A DNA stretch of 64,000 bases, taken from NCBI GenBank assembly GCA_037013495.1, contig CM072801.1, positions 15,181,501 through 15,245,500 of the forward strand. Direction: 5' to 3'. Source of the stretch: Hippophae tibetana. Taxonomy: Eukaryota > Streptophyta > Magnoliopsida > Rosales > Elaeagnaceae. How positions within the stretch are numbered: the first letter of the stretch is position 1; each line of letters begins with the position of its first letter. Position numbers and translations under genes: made by a program. The notes under the pieces were generated by a model. That model saw nothing but the letters and a program-made list of their open reading frames with translations. It did no database searches and was not told the DNA's origin. Of this stretch, positions 23,040 through 35,600 are shown one piece after another.

Positions 23040-24690
23040 TTTGCGTGAGTTACTGGAAGTCTCATTGGTCTCGGGACCCTCCATGTATAGTATGGATTGT
23101 CTTCACATTAGCCTCATTATGTAAGTTTTTCATACGACCAGGTGGACCAGGTAGGCTCAACATTTTACGTTTGGGCTGCCAATCAGCTCCTCTCCTATTA
23201 TTTCCCATGAGGTCCCCTAAATACTCCATAGATAGTAAATATTTTATTTGATTCTTCAAATGTTTGGAATCTCGTGTCTTGTTGCCTATATCTTTATGAA
23301 AAACATGCCACATAGATGTGTCCTTAAGAGGAGTCCTCATTTTTTATGGATACCTAGCATTTTACTCATCCTTCATTCTCAACACTTCTTGGACTATGCT
23401 TACTCTCAATGATGAACCCCTAAATGGAGACACTGACCTCCCCCAAGGTCCCTTATTCACATATCATTGGCCACTCACCCTGTCATTTGGCATGAAATGC
23501 TTGCTCTTGTTGATCATTTTATCTTGGTATGACTTGTCTAGGCTTACTCTCCTTTTTTCCTTCTTTGGTTCAGCTTCTATTGTAACCTTATTTTTCTTAT
23601 CTAACCCTAACTCCCTTTCCAAATTGAAAAAGTTTCTTTCCTCTCTATAAGATTTATCCATTGTTTGGGGGATTATTTTTGTCAACTCTACGAACAAATC
23701 ATAATTTCTTAGTAGACCTCTCCTAAAACCTTCTATCATAATAAAGTTAGGGCAGTCCATTATTTCTAGCTTTTTCTCCGTGAACCTTCTTATGTACTCT
23801 TCAATAGCCTCCTCACTTCCCTAGGTGATCTAGAAAAATGGTGGGATTCTTTCCTCAAGGGCTTCTTGTAGGCATAATTGGTGATGAACAACCTAGCAAA
23901 CTAAGAGAAAGAAGTTATAGTATAGGGTGCTAAGTTATTAAACTACTTTTGTGCACCATCGCATAGAGTGACGAGAAATAGTTTGCACATTATGGAATCT
24001 CTCTTGCCTTAAGTGAGGCTCACCGTGGCCATAGTAATCTTGAAGTGTTAAATGTGAGTTACCAAATCCTTCACCTCTTGGTAGTATAGACATTTGAGAG
24101 CACTAAATTTAGCTGGAGACTTATCATACTCTATTTCATCAGTAAAAAGGGAGACACACAGTTGCTAGGAATCCCTATCTATATCGTAGTGCACCTATCC
24201 CAGGTATTTCCTTTCATTAGACTTTTTGAGGGTTTGGTCTTGCCTTTTATTTACTTCCCCCAATTCTTGGAATCGTGCCTAACAACCTTTTCGCTATTGC
24301 AATGATTGTTAATTATTGAGCCCTATCACACAAGAAGGGGGGTTTTCTTCTAGGGAGTTCTTGCCTTTGGCAGGATGATGTGCTATAAGAGTTGGCCGAA
24401 GCTCACCAACTTGATTAATGGTTCAACCTTTAAGGACACCTAGGCCTAACTGTAAGGGAAATTCTATGTTTTCTTGCCTAGTTTCCTTGAGTTCTTTGCT
24501 TAGCTCAAGAAGTTTGCATACCATCTTTTGATGGGTATCGACCTTAGCTTGTTCCTCCTCATGGTCCCATGACGAGACTTTTTTTCGTTCACTAGCCTTA
24601 ATATTTCTTTGGCTTGTATTCCCACCATCACAGACATAAAACCTAAGGAACAACACTTGTTAGGTCTCTCTATCAGAACTTAGGGTAATT
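23040..24690 (-). pseudogene. Gypsy gag (broken)
   Basis: Pieces on the minus strand: the N-terminal charged segment (24,423-24,656), a capsid C-terminal trace (23,464-23,760, FRRGLLRNYDLFVELTKI; family form FxxGLxxxxLxxSLxxxP) and a nucleocapsid-like segment (23,062-23,340, MWHVFHKDIGNKTRDSKHLK; family form CxFHxDxGHxTExCxxLK). The two nucleocapsid-like cysteines are replaced here, so nucleic acid binding would be lost. Gag would form the particle core in the cytoplasm. Confidence 0.75.
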
Positions 24691-24740
24691 TTTGAAAATA
24701 AGGGGTCAAAAGCTAAGGCTTGACCTTCAAATCTTGAGCC

Positions 24741-24760
24741 CCATGATGGACGTCAAAATT
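24741..24760 (-). other. Primer binding site of the Gypsy element (degenerate)
   Basis: Read on the minus strand just after the 5' LTR: TTTTGACGTCCATCATGG. It resembles TTTGGCGCCGTCTGTGGG, the common binding site of TAT-type elements, with several changes. Confidence 0.55.
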
Positions 24761-24761
24761 T

Positions 24762-25123
24762 TGGAATGGTCTGATTTGTAGAAACTAGAGAGAAGTTAGA
24801 GATTTTTTACAAAATTGTGTGGATCTCCTATGAGGTCCATGTATATATAAGGCATTACACATACATGTGTTGATTACATAGGAGATACACGTCATAGAGT
24901 GTTAGAGGAGTACAATCAATAAAAGAAACACATTTTAAGCTTAAGGTCGACCACTAATGGTTTTGGGTGGTAGTTGGTCTTCCAATACCAAAGCTACTAT
25001 GTGTAGGCAAACTCATCTTACGAGCATCATTTTAGATGCGAGCATATACTAATCTTCCTAAATTGACTTGTCTGATGGCTCAGGTGTAAGTTGGATTCGG
25101 CTCTAGGTCAATCCATATGCTCA
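24762..25123 (-). repeat. 5' LTR of the Gypsy element
   Basis: About 362 bp. On the minus strand it runs from TGAGCATATGG at 25,123 to CCATTCCA at 24,762. A TATA-like CTTATATATAC (minus strand, about 24,841-24,852) would be its promoter. It is followed on the right by the AATAT duplication at 25,124-25,128. Confidence 0.85.
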
Positions 25124-25128
25124 AATAT

Positions 25129-25770
25129 AAAGAAATAATTAAAGGGAAGAGAGAGAGAGAGAGAGAGAGATAAATGCCATTGCATGGCTTTCTAATATAA
25201 TTTATGTTTATTTTATGCATTATTATTTGTTACAGGCATGATAAAATGAAAAACAAATTCCTTTACTATTTGCATAGGTCAAGTGGTATGTTATATTTTC
25301 TATTAAAAAAAGCGAGGTGGCATGAATTGACAAAAAAAATCCTTTGTGTTAAGCCTAAAAGTGGAAAATACTTTAAATTTTAACAAAAAAAATGTTATCG
25401 CTAAGAACATAGCAATATGTCAAAAATATTTAATATTTTTATTAAATATATGTGATTTATTAATAATAATGTTTTATATTATTTTCAAATTATTAAAAAT
25501 TTATAATAAAAAACATTTTCCTTCTAAAAAAAGTCTACTTGTCATAACTTATAGTATTATCAATATAAATATGTCAGTTAATTATAACCATAAAAAAATT
25601 CTAAAATTTTAATCAATAATTATTTGACAAATAAATTATGATTATAACATAACTTATAAAAATATTTAAAAAAGCAAAAAAAATACATTTTAAAATTTAT
25701 AACTAAAAAATAATAATTTTTATATTCATCTCATATTTTTATTATTAAAAAAATTCTAACACATCATTTG
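25129..25770. other. AT-rich sequence with a (GA)n microsatellite
   Basis: A (GA)n run lies at about 25,147-25,170. The rest has no supported gene; short open frames here are chance products of A/T-rich sequence. Confidence 0.6.
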
Positions 25771-26210
25771 TGTTGGAAATAAACTTGATTTAGCACATAT
25801 GATATTGAACTTGAGATGTACTTATTTAGATGTTCTAAAAATCAAATTTAAAAGTCTATTATATATATTAGAATTTAATAAGCTTATATTTTTGAAACTT
25901 GCGCTCTAATTTTCTTAGAAAAATATCTAGATATTTTTGGAAGAGTGTAGTGTAGAATTCTAAAAACTAGATATTTTAATGGATAATTTTAGTAAGTCAA
26001 TTATGATAATAAGATTAAAAGTGTGTTGATACAATCCTAACCATTAGTTAGAATGAGCTTTTGGTATAAATTGGGATGTCTTTCGCATTTTATATCTTGC
26101 AAAAATTTAATATTGAATAACTAGAATTATTTTCCACCAAAATATCATTGTTTTATACTCTCTTATAAAATTTCCTAAAGTCTTCAACTTTCAACAAAGT
26201 GGTATCAAAG
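25771..26210 (+). mobile_element. Copia LTR with primer binding site
   Basis: A candidate LTR of 426 bp starts TGTTGGAAAT at 25,771 and ends TTTCAACA at 26,196. After three bases comes TGGTATCAAAG, close to TGGTATCAGAG, the initiator-methionine tRNA site used by plant Copia elements. A TATA-like GGTATAAATT lies at about 26,054-26,063. No matching second LTR or gag-pol follows: hAT-like sequence of the opposite strand begins within about 60 bases. It is therefore a truncated 5' end. Confidence 0.65.
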
Positions 26211-26260
26211 TTATTAAAGTGGTTCCAAACATATCACTATAGCCTATTAAATTGAAGCTC

Positions 26261-26510
26261 TCAATGAGAGAAATACAATTCCACAAACCTAAATTTTTTT
26301 GGTTTCTTCATATCAGATTCGTTATCGGGGTGAACATTACTTACTTCTATTCCCCTTTTTGAAGATGAGTCATTTAAATTCTGTGGTGGATTTTCCATTT
26401 CATTCGGATGAATTTTAGGTTCAATGTCTTCAATCATAGACATAGTAAAGTCTGTAAATTGACTTGGTCCAATAAACTCATGTACATCATCACCTATATA
26501 TAAAATATAG
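26261..26510 (-). pseudogene. Exon-like segment of the second hAT element (N-terminal part)
   Basis: After a TATATATAG acceptor-like site the minus strand has an open, acidic, Ser/Asn-rich stretch of about 80 codons. It contains ENPPQNLNDSSSKRG and ends in KKPKKFRFVELYF before a stop. Acidic leaders ending in a basic patch before a BED finger are usual in hAT transposases, but the finger itself is absent. An unrelated gene fragment carried by the element is possible. Confidence 0.35.
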
Positions 26511-27914
26511 ATTAGTACATATTCTTAATATATTAAAATATTACTTTTTATACTCAATCAAAAATCATTTCAAAACTAACATAATATCAATCATCAAAGT
26601 GTAACAAATAATATTTTCAGATTGATATTTCACATATATGCGAGAAAATTTGAAGTTTACATAATTAATAGATTATAGAAAGTTTAAAGAACTTATTTTT
26701 ATTTTCAACTAAGCTTAATTATAAAATAAACCTATAGTGAAGGACATTTTGTGAATTTTTTTTAAATACCATTTACACGACTCACAGTCTCACACTGAAA
26801 CAATCCAGGACATTACCTTGAATTTGAGGGCTTCATAAAATGTTTGGTGCCACTACATTACAAAGATGGTAAATTTGTACAATTAAATGCTAATAAAAAC
26901 TTTGTTTTTTTATTATTTATTAACTTTGTGGATTAGTTACATTTAAAATATAATTATCGGCATAAATATTTAGTTTATAGCTGCATTACCTGCATATATG
27001 ATATCAGGCGTTAATGAATTAATAATACAATTTGGTATTCAGAAACTTTATGCAATCTATAACAATATTAATTTAAACATTGTTTATGTACATTTTAAAA
27101 ATTAAGAACTAATATGATTTAATAAGAACCTATAAAACAAAAACACCACAATTTATGTACATTTTATGACAAAAATATAGATTATATATAAATCATATAT
27201 AAAAATTTATATTAACAAATCATGTTAATAAAAAAACACATTTAATTGTAAAGATCAATGTATTCTGTGAACTGTGATTATAAACACATTTAATTGTAAA
27301 AAAACACTTTTTAAATGTAGGGGAATAGTCATATAAATAAATAAATACATATTGGATACAAATGCCCTTAAACCTGTGACTTTTTTTAAAGAGAAATTTA
27401 TTATCTAAACGAGTCCACACTCCATAGTGGTTGTTGTTCACTCAGAACCAACCTTGAGAACACTCTCCAGAGTCCAGACCATCAACTAGACATGAATTTG
27501 AGCTCCAAGTTTAATTAACTTTCTAGATCAAACAAATATTGATAACAATTTGATGGGAATTGGAATCGGATCCAATAGGCAAAAAATAACTCTACCTTCT
27601 AACAGAAGATCGTGATGGGTATAAGAAAGGTGGAATGCATCCTGATGATTATAATTAGCTTAAACTGAAAAATGAGTTATGTAGATGTACATATTCTTGA
27701 TGACATAGATTTTTTATTCTCGGGGGTAGACTTGAAATTCATAATGATCAAACATTAATAAAATGAACTATATATATTTAATCTACAAAGAGAACTTAAT
27801 CAAAATAATTAAGCTTTAAAAGACGTACGAAAAATTTAACTGAAGTTATAAGTTCTAACAGTATTAATTAGTTTCCACCATTTAAAAAAAATTAAACTCT
27901 GTGAAAAAAAATTG
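26511..27914. other. Intron-like or intergenic AT-rich sequence
   Basis: No supported gene. A short direct repeat (ACACATTTAATTGTAAA near 27,238 and 27,281) and one short plus-strand stretch (27,606-27,650, EDRDGYKKGGMHPDDYN) are the only features I noticed. Confidence 0.5.
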
Positions 27915-28165
27915 TTCAAACTTCAGAGTTCAGACTAACAAAAAAACGACATACCATTCAGATTTCAGACTTCAGACTTCAGACTAACAAAAAAAACTAC
28001 ATACCATTCAGATTTCAGACTTCAGACTTCAGACTAACAAAAAATTGACATACCATTCAGATTTCAGAGTTTAGACTAACAAAAAATCGACATATCATTT
28101 AGATTTTAGAGTTCAGAATAACAAAAAAAAAGACATATCATTCAGATTTCAGAGTTCAGACTTAC
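27915..28165. repeat. 42-50-bp minisatellite in the second hAT element
   Basis: Five units of CATTCAGATTTCAGACTTCAGA...CTAACAAAAAA...GACATAC are anchored at about 27,961, 28,011, 28,060, 28,102 and 28,145. It sits next to the leader-like block, matching the placement of the large minisatellite in the first hAT element. Confidence 0.8.
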
Positions 28166-28229
28166 CATTCAGTTTATTCAGGAAAAAACTACTACCAGAC
28201 TACTAGTAGTAGTAGACCACATACCTATT

Positions 28230-28560
28230 TCATGATTTTCGTCCATGGTTGTCATGACACGACGTGACGTGAGGAGAGATGGTTAGTTGCTGATGAAAGC
28301 GACGCGAGGAGAGGTGGTTAGTTTCTGGTTTAAGCAACGCGTGGAACAATGGCAAGCTATTGGTGGAAGCAACGCGAGGAACGGTGGCTAGCTGCTGGTG
28401 CAATCAACATGAGGAACGGTGGCTAGTTGCTGGTGGAAGCGACGAAGGCCAGACCCAGAGTGTAGACGGAGAAGTGGCAAATGTAGAGCGTAGACGGCGA
28501 AGTGGCGAACGTAGAGTCGCAGAGCGTAGAGGAAATGAGATTTCGATTTCTAGGGTTAGG
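28230..28560 (-). other. Leader-like block of the second hAT element
   Basis: GC-richer sequence with repeated GAAGCGACGCGAGGA/GGTGGCTAGTTGCTGGT units (period about 55-60). It reads on the minus strand as a CT-rich leader starting near CCCTAACCCTAGAAATCG. Transcription on the minus strand is inferred from its position inside the terminal repeat. Confidence 0.4.
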
Positions 28561-28830
28561 GTTAAGCATTAACGAGTTACGGCTGAATGCCTTAACTCGA
28601 AAACAAAATATATATATATATACCCCGATTTATAATATTTTATATTAAAAAAATTATTTATTTAATAAAACCGGTTCGGTTCAGTCCGACCGGTTTAGAA
28701 TATTTTATAATCGGATCAGACCGTTTTAAAATCGGTTTTACTTGATATGGACTAGACCATACCGTTTCATTTACAAAACTGCTCGGTTCGGTCCAGTCTG
28801 GACCAGTTTTTCAGTTTAAACCGATTCGGC

Positions 28831-28850
28831 CCGATTTTTAGACAGCCCTA
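28831..28850 (-). repeat. Terminal repeat of the second hAT element
   Basis: TAGGGCTGTCTAAAAATCGG when read on the minus strand. It is the type of end seen in many plant hAT elements. Confidence 0.65.
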
Positions 28851-28869
28851 CATTATGGTGAGAATTTAA

Positions 28870-30620
28870 GAAACAAAAGATTTGGAAGAGATGACTATCA
28901 ATCAACTATTGGAGTCATTACAAGATTATGAAGAAAAGTATAAGAAGAAGCAAGATATCATTGAATAACTACTCATGATACAACTAAAGGAGAAAGAAGA
29001 AATTCAAGGCTTCGATAGATACAACCATGGTTGTGGAAGAGGCAGAGGTCGAGGAAGAGATAGAGGTCATGGTCATGTACAAGGTTGGAATTACAAAACT
29101 AACAATTCCAACAAAAAAATGAGAAAGGATAAACTCAACATAAGGTCGTGGAAGAGGAAAACCAAACTCGTGGTATGTCAAATCCCAAGTTCAATGCTAT
29201 AGATGTCAAAAGTTTAGACTATTCTTCAAAATATGGAACCCTCAAAACCAAAGTTGTAGAAAAGATCAACTAAATGGATGATAAGAGTCAACAAGGGTGA
29301 ACTTTATTACTATCATATAAAGGAATTGATGAAAGATAAGATAACACTTGGTATCTTGACAGTGGTGCGAGAAACCATATGTATTGAAAAGAAGCATATT
29401 TGTGAAGCTAAATGGATTGATGATTAGTAATATTTTTTTTGGTGATGAACCCAAGATCTCGGTGAAAGTAAAAAGTAAAATCCTAATTAGGTTAAAGAAT
29501 GTTAGACAAAAATTTATTTCAAATGTCTATTATGTGCCCAATATGAAAAATAATATTTTGAGGTTAGGTCAACCTTTAGATACAGGTTATGATATTCACA
29601 TGAAAGATGATAGTCTTTCAATAAAAGATGAAAAAAGTAATCTGATCACCAAGGTGCTAGTGTCAAGAAATAGAATGTCCTTATTGAATATTCAAAACAA
29701 TGTAGCAAAGTGTCTTTAAGTTTGCTACAAAGATGCATTATAGCTATGACATTTTTTATTTGGACATCTCAATTTTGGAGGACTAGAGTTATTTAAAAAA
29801 ATGATGAGAAGGTTACCATGCATCAACCACCCAAAGTAACTTTGTGAGCGATGATTGCTTGAGAAGTAGTTTAGAAAAATCTTTTTGAAGAAGATGAACT
29901 CAAGAGCTCAAAAGCCACAAGAACTCGTTCATATCGATGTGTGTGGCTCAATCGTATCAAATTCTCTTGATAATAGTAATCATTTCCTTCTCTTTATAGA
30001 TTATTTTTCAAGAAAGACATTGGTGTATTTCTTAAAACAAAAATATGAAGTATTTGGAGTATTCAAAAAGTTCAAAGCTACAATGGAGAAAAAAATGGAT
30101 GAGAGATCAAGGGCATGAGATTCAACCGAGGAAGAGAATTCACTTCCAAGGAGTTATGTGAATTCTGTTAAACAAATGGAATTAGATGCCCTATAACCAT
30201 TTCAGGATCCCCCCAGCAAAATGAAGTGATAGAAAGAAAGAATAGAATGATCCTCAACATGACATAAAACATGCTCAAGAGCAAGAAATTACCAAAGGAT
30301 TTTTGGGTTGAAATAGTGGCGTGTGTAGTCTATATATCTAATTGATCTCTAATAAGAAGTGTTTAGGGAAAGACACCACAAGTGGAATAAAGGGGAAGAA
30401 AACTTACATTTCTTATCTAAGAGTAATTAGAAGCTTAGCCTATGTTCATGTATCGAATGAAACAATAAACAAGCTTAATGACAAAAGTAAGTTGTTTGTC
30501 TTCATTGGGTATAACTCAAACTCTAAAGGCTACAAGATATACAAGCCAAATATTGAGAAGACTACGATAAGTTGATACATTGAGTTTAATGAAGATGGAG
30601 AATGTGATTATGTTCTCATT
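28870..30620 (+). pseudogene. Copia gag-protease-integrase fragment (broken)
   Basis: In order on the plus strand: the end of gag with a Gly/Arg-rich segment (GRGRGRGRDRGHG, 29,030-29,090), a damaged protease region (29,340-29,400) and a typical protease-to-integrase linker (NVYYVPNMKNNILRLGQ, IQNNVAKCL, 29,384-29,719). Then come the zinc-binding and integrase N-terminal region and the integrase core (HIDVCGSIV, FLLFIDYFSRKTLVYFLK). After a frame change there is PQQNEVIERKNR. It ends with the post-integrase segment (LNDKSKLFVFIGYNSNSKGYKIY). Reverse transcriptase and RNase H, which follow in Copia, are absent. Stops and frame changes at about 29,200, 29,400, 29,720, 30,118 and 30,330 make it a relic. 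No LTRs were found. Confidence 0.85.
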
Positions 30621-32558
30621 TTTGGGCATAACGAGCTCATAATAAGCAAAAATAAATGAGACTTTTGAGGCTGTTGACCCATATTTACATTTTTCCATGT
30701 CATACTAATGTTTCAAATTCAAAATCAAGCAAGCACGTGTGCACTAGAGCGTAGCTATGACGTGCCAAAATGGAGCTTACAATTGAATAGTATAAATACT
30801 TTTTCATCTCGATCCTTACATATGAACCGAAAGAGCAAAGGACTTATGTTTGAACATTTTTAAGTGTTTATGTAAAGATAAAGGCCATATATGTGTAATG
30901 ATTTATGTTTATTTTATATATGTATTTAGACTACTTCTGGTACGGTCCACGTGAATCCCTTAAATGGATCACACGTGTATATGTGACTTATATATATTCA
31001 ATAAAAAGACCTTAATCCATCATGATTTGTTGCTGGTTAATACATTTTTTTATTTTTTTTACTTTATTTTTCTCAAAAACAATACATATCCAATAGATAT
31101 GATTGATGAAGTATATTAGAGTTTATAATTTGAATCATATTTATGAGTATATAAGTAATTAGTTATTTAAGAAAATATTATTTTTAATTTTTATAAATTT
31201 GTAGAAAATTTTGATGGTATTAATATTTTTTTAGTAGTTTTTTTTTTTTTTTGAAAAATGTTTAGATTTCTCGGTTGTATCGTAATAACAAACAAAGAAT
31301 AAAAAAGGGCAGGTAGAAAAATGTTTTTTAATAGCTTTTTTTTTCTTTGGATAAGTTAGAGATTTTGTTGTAACGCATTAATTTTGTAGTTTTTTTAACA
31401 GGCCATGTCGGTAACAATGTTTTCAGATTTAATATTAAATATGATTTTTTATTATTATTAAAAAAATTAATTCATATTTTTTTATTTATTGGTTATGTGA
31501 TTACATTTATGAAGATATTTTTAAAATAATTATTTTATTGAGGTGTTAAGATGATAATAAATAATTAACAATAATCCTATAAATTTGATAATCAATATAT
31601 TATAAACTTTTCTGTAAATTTTATAAAAATAATCGTACATGTTATTCATTGTAAAGTTACAATCAACCTTGTTTCTTTTACAGATATCAAGTTTTAGATC
31701 CACCGACCAATTGGGATGCTGAAATTAAAAGTGAAATTTTATTGGATTAATTGAAAAATAATTATTTATAGGAAAAATAATTGTTATTATTATTATTATT
31801 ATTAAATAAAAGAGATTTAATAGGTCTTGGTTGATAAAACAAATGTTTGGAATGCGAAAAACAAAATTGAGGAGAGAGTATAGATGAGAGGTAAAGTAAG
31901 CATTATGATTTTATTTTATATCTTACTTAATATTTTTAATAAATTTATAATATAATATTATTTTATTTTATTTAAATTTATTTAAATTTTAACATAATAT
32001 ATCTAATTTTAAATATATATTATATCATTCTTATTAAAATTATATTATAAATTATCGATTATTATATTTTTTATTTTTTTTTATCTCATTCAAATTCTAA
32101 ATAAGATACTTTAATTAATAATTTTTATTATAACTTTATTTTATTAAAAATTAAATTAAAATATATGATATAATTTTTAAAAATTAATAAATTAAATTAC
32201 AAATTTTATTAATAACTCGATTGTCACGTGGCATCGAGCAAAGAAAGATATCACTATTCATTGAATGTGTGAATGAACGGAAAAAGAAAAGGAGAAGCGG
32301 ATATTACGGTAATTAACTATAAAGGGAACTTAGAATGCCCTTTATCCATTGTGAAGTGTGAACTAACGATTGATTATATCTGTTATTTTTAAAGAAATTG
32401 CAATTTAGATATTTATTTTATAAAATAATGAATTTATGTTATTTTAATATAAAATAATATAATATTTTTTGTAAAGGTAATATATTTACGTGGACTCATC
32501 TAATAAATAAATATTTAAAATATATTTTTATTAAAAATATTAGATTTAGATTAGATTT

Positions 32559-32607
<49 letters not shown>

Positions 32608-35600
32608 TTAATAATATATTTTTTATTAAGTATTAAGTATTTATTTTTTAAAAAAATTATTAATTATAAAATTTATTAAAATAAAATATAATGTTATTTA
32701 TATATTTTAAAAATAATAAATAATGTTTTATAAAGGGGTGTGATGTCGTGGGTGGATAATGGAGGAGTGGGGGCACAAAATGAGCTGGCGGGCATGTCTT
32801 CTTTTCGGTGGTTCGACTTCGTGGGATCCAAGGATGTGAAAATTGTAGATAAAGTCGAAAATGGTCTGAATCTTTAGACGTATGGACACATTGGATCGAT
32901 ATGGAATATATCTCTAGTTTAAAAAAGGCATAAATGTTTTAATATTTTTTTAAAAAGTAAAAATACTGTATAGTTTTTTAAATTAAGAAAGATAATTATG
33001 ATTTTTTTCACTTATAAAAAAATTACTATTATTTTTTTTACTTATAAAAAATAACGAATTTTAATAATATTAATAATTTTTTTTAATAATAAACAGTTAA
33101 ATGACGTGGATATTTCAAATATTTTTTTATAAAATAATTTTAAAATTATTAAATATATTTTTCCTAATAATTTTCTTAAAATAAAAAGAATTAAATAACA
33201 TATTCTCTAATTCAAGAGACTAAATAATATCTTTTTTATAAACAAACTACTCAAATTGACTTTACATCTTTTAAAAAATATTAAAAAAATTGTAACATTG
33301 TTATCAAAGAAATATTATTTTTTATTAAAATACTATAGATATTATTATTTTAATATTGTCAATAAAATGTTAATAAATATCAACCAAATATAATTTTTTA
33401 TTAATTTTTTTTAATAATTTAAATTTATAAATTTATAATTTTTATACCTTAAATAAATTATTTGAATTTGGGATCATATTTTTTTAATTATTTTCTTCCT
33501 TATTATCACAATTACTTCAGTAATTTTACCTATAATTTTTATTTTAAAATATTTTACATACTTTCAAGATGTTATGCAATTACAATTGTATTTATGATAC
33601 TATCAATTGTAATCTAAATAATTATTTTATACTTTTAAGTAATTATTATAAAATTAATTAAGTCAAAATAAACACCAAAACTTAATTATATAAATAATGT
33701 ATTAAATAAAAAACTTGTTTAGAGTTTCATAAAAAAATTCATTGATAACAAAAATATCTTCAATATTTTCGTATAATTTATTTCTCAATATTTCTTATTA
33801 AGAAATCGTTAAAATAGTGAGAAAGCAAAAGAAAGACGTTGTTACTTCATATATTAGAGATTACTATTATTGATAAATAAGTAAATAATATATTTTAATT
33901 TATTATTCTTACAATAATAAGAAAATAAAATATTTGATATTTATTTTTTTAACTCCATCAACTTCAACATTTTAAAATGGGGATATTTAATCAAGTAGGC
34001 TTTTATGCGCAATTACTTGTGCTTCCCTTAAAATTTGTTATACTAACCTCACTTAATTTGCAACTTGTGCAAAATAAAAAAATAAAAAATTAGCCAGAGG
34101 TTTTTTTATTAAGCATATTTCTATAATTATTATTTTTTCTAATTTCTAATAACAGTTTATTTGTAGCTGCTAATTTTTATTTCCTTTAATATATACCGGA
34201 TTTTTTATCTATTATTATTTCTATCTATACTAAGTGACTCTTTATTTATTTGACAAATATTATGTTATATATATATATATTTGAAACTCATTTGTTAGTT
34301 TTTTCTCTTATATAAACAAAAGTATCCACAGAAAACCCAAAATTATAGATCATACATATTAAAATTCTCTATAACACTTTTATTATTTTTAAAACTCATT
34401 TATTTTGTTTTATAAGATTTTTTTAAAACAACTTCATGTATGCATGCATAATGGATTTGTCAACATTTCAAAATATAATTAATAATATATTAATAAACGA
34501 TCTCATAATTAATTCAATCTTTTACATTTCTTATTTAACATCTAATATAACCATGACATGTTGCATATAATAAGTTATATATGTATCATTATTTTTCTTA
34601 TATAATCATGAGAACCAATAAAGCACTTACACTTCGATTTTGTAAGAGGTTCAATATTATCTTTTTTTCTTTTTTAAAAATTTAGAGCATACAAATTTCA
34701 AGGTTTAGAAATAAAAATGAAAAACACATGCGAGTCTAAAAATAAATAAAAATATTGTTTATCATAACTTGATATATGCATTAATATGCTTGTTATTATA
34801 TAATTAGTCTTTGTTAATAAATAGTCTCACAATTACTTCAATATTTAACATTTTATTTAATATTGTTATATATATCATTTCATACATAATTAAAAATTAC
34901 TAAATTAGGGGATCACGTGCCTCAAACCTAGTAAATATAATAAATTTGTTGCAATTTCAACTTAGGTGAAACTTTTTTATTAAATGTAATTTTATGACTC
35001 CAATTTCAGTTATTATGAAATATGAACTTACTCACCATTGATATTGTCCGACGTTATTTTAAATTTGTATCAAATTTTGTTAGATAGTTTTTCATTTTTT
35101 TCAACAGGAAAATACTTGTCCATGGTACTGTTAGTGCAAAAGTTTCAGTTAAGTTATATACTAAAGTTTCATTATAATTTTGTCTTATTAAAATAAAAAA
35201 ATAAATTATATAAAAAATAATAATACAATTAAGTCCTATAATTTTTATTTTCAAAATTTTCAACTACATTGACAGAGACCATTTTAAATTCAATAACTAA
35301 AGTAAAAAAATGAAAATAGAAAAATTAACCATGTGTAGTACCCAACATTTTTTAATATCAAAATTATTTTTATAAAATTTACTTAATAAGTTTTATACTA
35401 TTACAATGACTTTTTTAAATTGAACAAGTGTCACTCATATCCTATTGGACCATTAATGTTGTTTAGTAACTTTGTTTACAAAAAAATATTTATAGGTCTA
35501 TTTTTATAATAAAAAAATCCATTTAATAACAATTTAATTTTTTTGGTATATTTTATTATAAAAACTTTGAAAAGCATATCCCAATATAAAAGTTTCATGT

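Larger units (their letters stand above)
14403..25123 (-). mobile_element. TAT-clade Gypsy (Ty3) LTR retrotransposon with antisense extra gene
   Basis: Two LTRs (14,403-14,755 and 24,762-25,123), each starting TG and ending CA, are flanked by a perfect 5-bp AATAT duplication, so this is one complete insertion of about 10.7 kb. The order on the minus strand from the right is: 5' LTR, primer binding site, gag, protease, reverse transcriptase, RNase H, a second RNase H-like segment, integrase, tandem repeats, an oppositely oriented extra gene, 3' LTR. A second RNase H and an extra gene beside the 3' LTR are known features of the plant TAT group (Ogre/Retand relatives). Every coding part contains stops and frame changes and the LTRs have clearly diverged, so it is old and inactive. 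Confidence 0.88.
26261..28850 (-). mobile_element. Second hAT element, 5' part only
   Basis: On the minus strand the right end begins TAGGGCTGTCTAAAAATCGG at 28,850. It is followed by dense GGTTCGG/CCGGTT-type subterminal repeats to about 28,660, a leader-like block (28,230-28,560), a minisatellite (27,915-28,165) and an exon-like segment at 26,261-26,510. The plan copies that of the element at 4.7-10 kb. No transposase core is visible and no left terminus was found; the Copia LTR at 25.8-26.2 kb abuts the truncated side. The 8 bases outside the right end are CATTATGG; I found no partner. Confidence 0.6.

Noticed and set aside
25346..25612. Plus-strand open frame of 88 codons
   Set aside because: Lys/Asn/Ile/Phe-only composition from A/T-rich sequence and no motif.
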